NCBI GenBank assembly: GCA_030433395.1
Contig: JAUILX010000024.1
Coordinates: 1 to 9,883 of the forward strand
DNA: 9,883 bases
DNA from: Chlamydiia bacterium
Lineage (GTDB): Bacteria > Chlamydiota > Chlamydiia > Chlamydiales > JACKPQ01
Direction: 5' to 3'
Part shown: positions 5,868 to 9,883 of the stretch, piece after piece
How positions within the stretch are numbered: the first letter of the stretch is position 1
Layout of the letters: every line of letters starts with the position of its first letter
Program-made: the position numbers and the translations under genes
Notes under the pieces: model-generated
Seen by the model: only the letters and a program-made list of their open reading frames with translations
What the model was told of the DNA's origin: nothing
Databases searched by the model: none

Positions 5868-8162
5868 CTAGTTGCAAGTTCCTTCAGGCACATAAAATGA
5901 TCCGGTTGGCGGATTGAACGCTTTAAAAGTGTTTGTTTCTGCAAGGCCCACCGATGACCCTGGCGTGCTTGATTCAACTTGTAAATTCGCCGTGTTTTGG
6001 AACTCGATTTCATTCAGCGGTGCCTGGTTTCCAAATAGGGTTGCGCACATGTTTGATGAGCCCTGTGGATTAAGATTAATGGCGTTTGTCGCGCTTGTAA
6101 AAATCGTGTTGTTTAAGATGCCAATATTAGCTGCAGCTGTTCCGCTAATTGGCAGTGACAGACCAAGCGCAGTCGTGTCTGTGATGTAATTATTGGAAAT
6201 AGTGCTGTTGTAGGTGCCGTCTGTTGCTGCACTAATAAGGATATTACTTGTTTGGTTGTTATAAAAAAGATTGCGATCAATAATTAGATCAGATGTTAAA
6301 TCATCATTTGGATTGACAGGTCTAATTGAAATAACACCCTGAGTTGTGGTTCCAGATAGTGTGTTGTTGCATATGCGGAACTGAGTTGAACTTGAATCTT
6401 CAAGACCCAAATCTATCATATTATTTGGAGTGTTAAAGAGGTGGTTGCTAGCGATTAGAGCTTTTAGGCTTGAATTTGCTTGAGTGACAATCCCAATAAT
6501 TCCATTATAGCTGCCTAGTTTATTCCCCAATGAGTTATTTGTAAGACAAGCCTGAATATCAGCGGTCTGATTAGTAGTAAGCTCTATGCTATTTGTTGCA
6601 CCTGATATTTTATTTCGACTTGCAATGCAAGTTCCATGACTTGAGTCCCATGATGTAAAAGATATTCCTCGAGCTCCTGGGCCAGTGATTTTGTTGCGCA
6701 CAGCTGCGACATTAAATGAAGTGTCGCCTTTAGCAAAATATAAGATTGAAGTTGCTCCTGAGCGCGTGTTAAGGTTATCTGCAAAAACCATATTAACTGT
6801 ATTAGGCACGAGCCCTAATAAATCCGTGGATACATCAGATTTAGCGTTATCAAAGCACTGATTACTTATGATACGGTAATTTACAGAATTTGAGCTGTTG
6901 CCTAATACCATTCCATCTGCTGCGCAGTCATGAATGCGGCTTGATATGATGTTAATTGTGCCGCCAACAGGGATGGTTGGATCGTCATCGACAACTCCAT
7001 TGGTTGCTGCTGTGATGTCAAGACCTGAAATCGTTGCATTTGCAGCCACTGTGATGGTGTTGCTAGCGCTTGTGAGCATGGGATAGCTACCGGGCGTTTG
7101 AGATGGAACAATAAAGCCGCCCCCAAGGTCTAGATTGGCCGCTGAGCCCTGCAATGTTTGATTAGGCAAGAGGGTGAGTGAGGTGTCATAACCGGTTGTT
7201 GTGCCATCACCTGGGAAAATATAGATGGTATCGCCAGGTTTTGAAGCAGCCATGGCTTGCGCGGTTGTTGGGAAAGGGCTTTCAAAAGTGCCGTTTGAGC
7301 TCGACGTGTTATTTACGAAGATGATGTTATCGATGGCTGTGCGTTTGTTTTTCTTCTCGACGGGGATGATTTCAGAGCGATAGGGAAGTTGGTTACGAGC
7401 TTCGCAAAGAAAGCTTTTGCTGCGCAATACTTTTTTGCGCAGGCCTAAGGGCATTGAAATACCAGCAGTCCCCTGAAAGGTCCATTTAAAGATTTTATCG
7501 TAGGTGGTGTCAAAGCCAAGGTTAAAGCGACTGATCAGATCAAGCACAATGCGCCCCTTGCCGCCAACAGCACCCCCAAGGTTATACCCATTTACATTTT
7601 TTTCAAACAAGTAGTAGGGGCCTAAAGCTGCGTACCAGTTGACAATTTCGCAGCGAGAGCCAAGGGGCACGCCAATTTCTGCATCGACAGCGGGCAGTGC
7701 AGCGCGCAGGTGTCTTGCAAAAATGGCTGAGTTGCCTTGGAATTTTTTAAAGGTGGGGTTTAATTCAGCTTTTGTGCTGGCAATGGGAGCGTAGCCATTG
7801 GCGCGTATGTCAAAGTAACGAGATAGAAACTCTAGGCCACCACCGAGTTGATGGGGATTGATATTTTGAGCTTCGCGGAAGTCGTAATAAAAGTTGCCGC
7901 CAACGGTCCAATGAGACCAGTTGTAACGAAGCCCGATACCAATGTTTGAGGCAAAATCATTGCTGTCAAAAACATGACCTCGCATGTCAAGAAAGGGCAT
8001 AAAGTTGTTTTTCCAAGCGGGGCACAAAAAAAGTTCGGCTGTGGTGTAGCCAGTATCGTAACCAATTCCGTTGTGCTCGCGGTGTTTGAGCAAACCGCGC
8101 GTTGCTGTAGGTTCGCTAGCAAAAAGGGCTGCTGCTGCCAGGGTTGTAATCATGAATCTCAT
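5868..8162 (-). CDS. Inverse-autotransporter outer-membrane protein with beta-helix passenger
   Basis: A 764-aa predicted surface protein with three parts. A signal peptide lies at about 1-20 (MRFMITTLAAAALFA, then SEPTA). Residues about 30-240 resemble the intimin/invasin-type inverse autotransporter beta-barrel: alternating aromatic strands with the diagnostic run GLRYNWSHWTVGGNFYYDF (77-95), then HQLGGGLEFLSRYFDIRANGY (104-124). A linker at 253-275 (around PYRSEIIPVEKK) joins it to residues 280-764. These start with a DUF1565-like entry (FVNN, GTFESPFPTTAQA, GDTIYIFPGDG) and continue as Asn-rich right-handed beta-helix rungs, for example ISNQCFDN, SRNKISG, ICNNTLSG, DRNLFYNN, ISNNYITD and ILNNTIFTS. 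No Ig-like or LysM domains are seen. Ten or so cysteines could form envelope disulfides. The start at 8162 lacks a clear SD; Met4 is an alternative. It lies 33 nt after the antiporter gene. Ligand unknown; adhesion is an inference. Confidence 0.85.
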   Translation of the reverse strand: MRFMITTLAAAALFASEPTATRGLLKHREHNGIGYDTGYTTAELFLCPAWKNNFMPFLDMRGHVFDSNDFASNIGIGLRYNWSHWTVGGNFYYDFREAQNINPHQLGGGLEFLSRYFDIRANGYAPIASTKAELNPTFKKFQGNSAIFARHLRAALPAVDAEIGVPLGSRCEIVNWYAALGPYYLFEKNVNGYNLGGAVGGKGRIVLDLISRFNLGFDTTYDKIFKWTFQGTAGISMPLGLRKKVLRSKSFLCEARNQLPYRSEIIPVEKKNKRTAIDNIIFVNNTSSSNGTFESPFPTTAQAMAASKPGDTIYIFPGDGTTTGYDTSLTLLPNQTLQGSAANLDLGGGFIVPSQTPGSYPMLTSASNTITVAANATISGLDITAATNGVVDDDPTIPVGGTINIISSRIHDCAADGMVLGNSSNSVNYRIISNQCFDNAKSDVSTDLLGLVPNTVNMVFADNLNTRSGATSILYFAKGDTSFNVAAVRNKITGPGARGISFTSWDSSHGTCIASRNKISGATNSIELTTNQTADIQACLTNNSLGNKLGSYNGIIGIVTQANSSLKALIASNHLFNTPNNMIDLGLEDSSSTQFRICNNTLSGTTTQGVISIRPVNPNDDLTSDLIIDRNLFYNNQTSNILISAATDGTYNSTISNNYITDTTALGLSLPISGTAAANIGILNNTIFTSATNAINLNPQGSSNMCATLFGNQAPLNEIEFQNTANLQVESSTPGSSVGLAETNTFKAFNPPTGSFYVPEGTCN

Positions 8163-8195
8163 ACTTGTGCTTATAAGCCAATTTTATACTTTGAC

Positions 8196-9596
8196 TCAAG
8201 GCTTATTCCAGCTTGGCTTTTTAAACACGAGAATAATGAAAGGGATAGCTGAGACGACAACAATACCGGCAACCAAAAACATTTGATAGAACAATGCGCT
8301 GCCTGTATTGAGTTGATCGGGAGGATAAAAACTGATGATCAATGTTGCAAAGGAGGCTACAATTCCAAGGCCTGAAACAACCCACATGCCGAGCTTGCCA
8401 AAGGGGATTTTATAGGCGCGTGCAACATCAGGTTTTTTATAGCGCAGAACAATGGCTGCGACAAACATCAAAATATACATGATCAAATAAAGCTGAGAGG
8501 TGAGCACTAGTAAAATCCAAAATGAGCTGCTGACATCGGGCATAAGTAAAAATATAAGGGAGAGCAAAGAGACAAAAACCCCTTGCATCAACATCATAGC
8601 AACAGGCATGTCGTTTTTATTGACGCGATGCAGAATTGGAGGGAATTCGCCGCTTTGTGCAGCGGCAAGCAAGCCTTTGCTTGGTCCTGCAGTCCATGTG
8701 CTCATTCCTCCAAGCGCCCCTAGGGCCACCAAAATAGCAAAGATAGGTACAAGTGAGCTAAGACCGTAACTGCTCATAAAATAGGCAAGTGCTTCCATCG
8801 CACCGCCAACCAAGCTGATCTCTTTTTGTGGAATCACAAAAGCAATTGCAAGAGTACCCAGCACAGAAAGAACAAGAATCAGAATCGCTGAAAGAAAAAT
8901 CGCTTTTGGGTAATTTTTTTGTGGGTTAATAACATCGCGCGCGTGCACAGCAGACATTTCCATACCTGCAAATCCAAGAAGGACTCCGGCTAGTAGGGAT
9001 AGTTGGTAAGGAGAACTTAAATCTGGAAGCAAAGAGTCCCAGCTCATTTCAATTTGCAAAGGTTTACCACTGATCCACCAAAGAGAGCCAAGTCCAATGA
9101 TAATAACGCCAGGAATAATCGTTCCTAAAATCACTCCAACTGAACTGATAAGCCCTGACATTTTCATACCACGCAAGTTTACAAAGGTGGCACCCCAAAA
9201 AGCTGTGAAAATAACAATCACCATGTAAACTTTATTATTTGCAAGGCTAGGGTTAAAGCTATAGGCAAGCGTTGCGCCAATGAAGGACAAAATTGTCGGG
9301 TACCAGATCGCATTTTCAGCCCACTGAAGCCAAACGGCCAAAAAGCCCATCTTGTGCCCCAGTGCTTCTTTAACCCAGACAAACACTCCACCGCGCTCTG
9401 GCCAACCAGTTGCAAGTTCTGCAGCAACGAGCGAGACAGGAATAAAAAAAGCAAGAGCGCTAACAAGGAAGAAAAATAGAGACGAAAAGCCATATTCAGC
9501 TGTGAGAGGCCAATTCTTAATGCTACAGATCGCTGCAACATTGATCATCGCCAAGGCAAATACCTTCAAAGAGCGTTTGGATTTAACAACATTCAT
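8196..9596 (-). CDS. APC-superfamily amino acid antiporter, glutamate:GABA antiporter (GadC-like) family
   Basis: A 466-aa inner-membrane carrier with about 12 hydrophobic segments (roughly 11-25, 37-60, 82-112, 123-140, 147-175, 198-216, 231-255, 280-312, 332-352, 357-386, 403-424 and 434-457). The N-terminal region FFFLVSALAFFIPVSLVAAEL, with ERGGVFVWVKEALG (67-80), follows E. coli GadC closely. So do GMEMSAVHARDVINP (211-225, TM6 region) and TWTAGPSKGLLAAAQ (300-314, TM8). The protein ends soon after TM12, so it lacks GadC's pH-sensing C-terminal plug. It may therefore be an always-open or differently gated exchanger, useful to an intracellular bacterium importing host amino acids. Substrate cannot be read from the sequence; glutamate is only a family hint. 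No SD precedes the ATG, but the first helix begins at residue 11, so the start is reasonable. Confidence 0.92.
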   Translation of the reverse strand: MNVVKSKRSLKVFALAMINVAAICSIKNWPLTAEYGFSSLFFFLVSALAFFIPVSLVAAELATGWPERGGVFVWVKEALGHKMGFLAVWLQWAENAIWYPTILSFIGATLAYSFNPSLANNKVYMVIVIFTAFWGATFVNLRGMKMSGLISSVGVILGTIIPGVIIIGLGSLWWISGKPLQIEMSWDSLLPDLSSPYQLSLLAGVLLGFAGMEMSAVHARDVINPQKNYPKAIFLSAILILVLSVLGTLAIAFVIPQKEISLVGGAMEALAYFMSSYGLSSLVPIFAILVALGALGGMSTWTAGPSKGLLAAAQSGEFPPILHRVNKNDMPVAMMLMQGVFVSLLSLIFLLMPDVSSSFWILLVLTSQLYLIMYILMFVAAIVLRYKKPDVARAYKIPFGKLGMWVVSGLGIVASFATLIISFYPPDQLNTGSALFYQMFLVAGIVVVSAIPFIILVFKKPSWNKP

Positions 9597-9605
9597 AGTT
9601 TGGGA

Positions 9606-9628
9606 ATTGTATCATATTCGTGGAATAT
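9606..9628 (-). promoter_or_regulatory. Extended -10 with adjoining inverted repeat before the antiporter gene
   Basis: On the minus strand TGATACAAT gives an extended -10 (TGn plus TACAAT, 9606-9611) ending 9 nt before the ATG. Transcription would then start within about 3 nt of the ATG, matching the missing SD. Just upstream, ATATTC and GAATAT (9614-9628) flank a 3-nt centre and could be a small operator. Both lie at the 3' end of the 70-aa ORF, which weakens the case if that ORF is a real gene in the same transcript. Confidence 0.3.
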
Positions 9629-9824
9629 CTGACCAGAGGGTGGTGTAACGAGGGGATTTATGCTTGAGTGGAACTTGCAAATTCTTAGCAACGTCTTGAG
9701 ATGCATAAAATAGCATCTCTTTGCCATGGCGTTGTCCAAAACCGATTTTTGAGGTCTCTTCGGTATATTTAAGGTATAGCCTAAATAACGCGAGTTGCGG
9801 ATCAACTCCCTTGAACTGGCCCAT
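9612..9824 (-). CDS. Hypothetical 70-aa protein, possibly the remnant of a longer gene
   Basis: I do not recognise this frame. It encodes a mildly basic, soluble-looking peptide with an amphipathic first half (DPQLALFRLYLKYTEETSKIG) and the C-terminus RYTTLWSDIPRI. Codon use looks coding-like, better than the overlapping frame starting with TTG at 9805. There is no Shine-Dalgarno before the ATG; the frame is open upstream to a TAG at 9840-9842. The frame carrying the neighbouring upstream peptide ends at 9802, so the two overlap by 23 nt. That could be translational coupling of two genes or a frameshift splitting one gene. It ends 15 nt before the antiporter start and could be co-transcribed with it. 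Confidence 0.35.
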   Translation of the reverse strand: MGQFKGVDPQLALFRLYLKYTEETSKIGFGQRHGKEMLFYASQDVAKNLQVPLKHKSPRYTTLWSDIPRI

Positions 9825-9882
9825 CTTTTGGCGATCTTTCTAGGAAAAACTGCTTGAGGATAGCGCGTTGGCTATCCACTGC
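9802..9882 (-). CDS. C-terminal tail of an upstream reading frame (partial, enters from right edge)
   Basis: Twenty-six codons read AVDSQRAILKQFFLERSPKD and six more residues before TGA (9802-9804). The helical, charged composition looks protein-like. A competing frame across the same bases reads QWIANALSSSSFS to the TAG at 9840-9842, and I cannot decide between them. No family can be assigned from either. Confidence 0.3.
   Translation of the reverse strand, partial: AVDSQRAILKQFFLERSPKDGPVQGS
9858..9877. repeat. Short inverted repeat (7-bp arms, 6-nt loop)
   Basis: GGATAGC (9858-9864) and GCTATCC (9871-9877). On the minus strand a T5 run follows only after 8 unpaired bases, so it is a poor terminator. 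Repeats of this size are expected a few times by chance in a window this long. Confidence 0.25.
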
Positions 9883-9883
9883 G

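Noticed and set aside
5868..7320. Possible tandem DNA repeats in the beta-helix part of the surface protein
   Set aside because: The repetition is at the protein-fold level (Asn-rich rungs). The nucleotide sequence shows no clear direct repeats.
8169..8178. GCTTATAAGC palindrome in the gap before the surface-protein gene
   Set aside because: Only 10 bp, AT-rich and common by chance; no promoter elements clearly flank it.
2103..9648. Several plus-strand open frames of 60-100 codons inside nrdB, nrdA, the surface protein and the antiporter
   Set aside because: They are antisense to well-supported genes, have no recognisable domains, and are low-complexity in the manner of shadow frames.
9698..9719. 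GAGATGC / GCATCTC inverted repeat with 8-nt loop
   Set aside because: It lies inside the 70-aa ORF with no U-run after it on the minus strand. Repeats of this size are expected by chance several times in about 10 kb.
9593..9805. Alternative 70-aa frame starting with TTG at 9805
   Set aside because: It overlaps the MGQF frame, looks less coding-like, and its stop lies at the antiporter start codon. Treated as a shadow.
1..9883. tRNA, rRNA, CRISPR array, insertion sequence or phage genes
   Set aside because: No cloverleaf-like gene, evenly spaced repeat array, transposase motif or terminal inverted repeats were found. The few long gaps are regulatory-sized.

Overview
The window looks like chromosomal DNA from a member of the phylum Chlamydiota, probably an environmental (Parachlamydia-like) lineage rather than Chlamydia itself. 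The main evidence is the ribonucleotide reductase pair. NrdB closely follows the C. trachomatis class Ic protein as I remember it, including phenylalanine at the radical-tyrosine position. NrdA carries three N-terminal ATP-cones, as chlamydial NrdA does. The GadC-like antiporter fits this placement. The inverse-autotransporter outer-membrane protein suggests an environmental rather than a pathogenic chlamydia. No database search was possible, so the placement rests on recognised motifs.

All supportable genes lie on the minus strand, so transcription runs right to left. From the right edge: (i) a short, poorly understood stretch (about 9600-9883) holds the tail of an upstream reading frame and a 70-aa hypothetical ORF; (ii) a 12-TM APC-family amino acid antiporter (8196-9596); (iii) 33 nt later, a 764-aa secreted protein with an inverse-autotransporter (intimin/invasin-type) beta-barrel and a right-handed beta-helix passenger (5868-8162); (iv) a 193-bp control region with a candidate tandem pair of NrdR boxes over the nrdA promoter; (v) nrdA (2456-5674) and nrdB (1367-2443), 12 nt apart and evidently one operon; (vi) a strong stem-loop at 1334-1357; (vii) an orphan AAA-type ATPase with a C-terminal winged-helix-like region (140-1267), preceded 4 nt before its start codon by a perfect 28-bp palindrome; (viii) at the left edge, the first 22 codons of a small membrane protein whose Shine-Dalgarno sequence lies inside a hairpin.

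nrdAB is a functional unit: it makes dNTPs and is probably repressed by NrdR when (d)ATP is high. The antiporter and the surface protein could be co-transcribed, but nothing shows that they share a function. The ATPase has no partner gene here and stands alone with its palindrome. I see no tRNA, rRNA, CRISPR array, insertion sequence or replication origin.

The elements most worth a second look are the ATPase palindrome, the inverse-autotransporter/beta-helix architecture, the NrdR box pair and the disturbed reading frames at the right edge. I did not find a clearly new multi-gene system.
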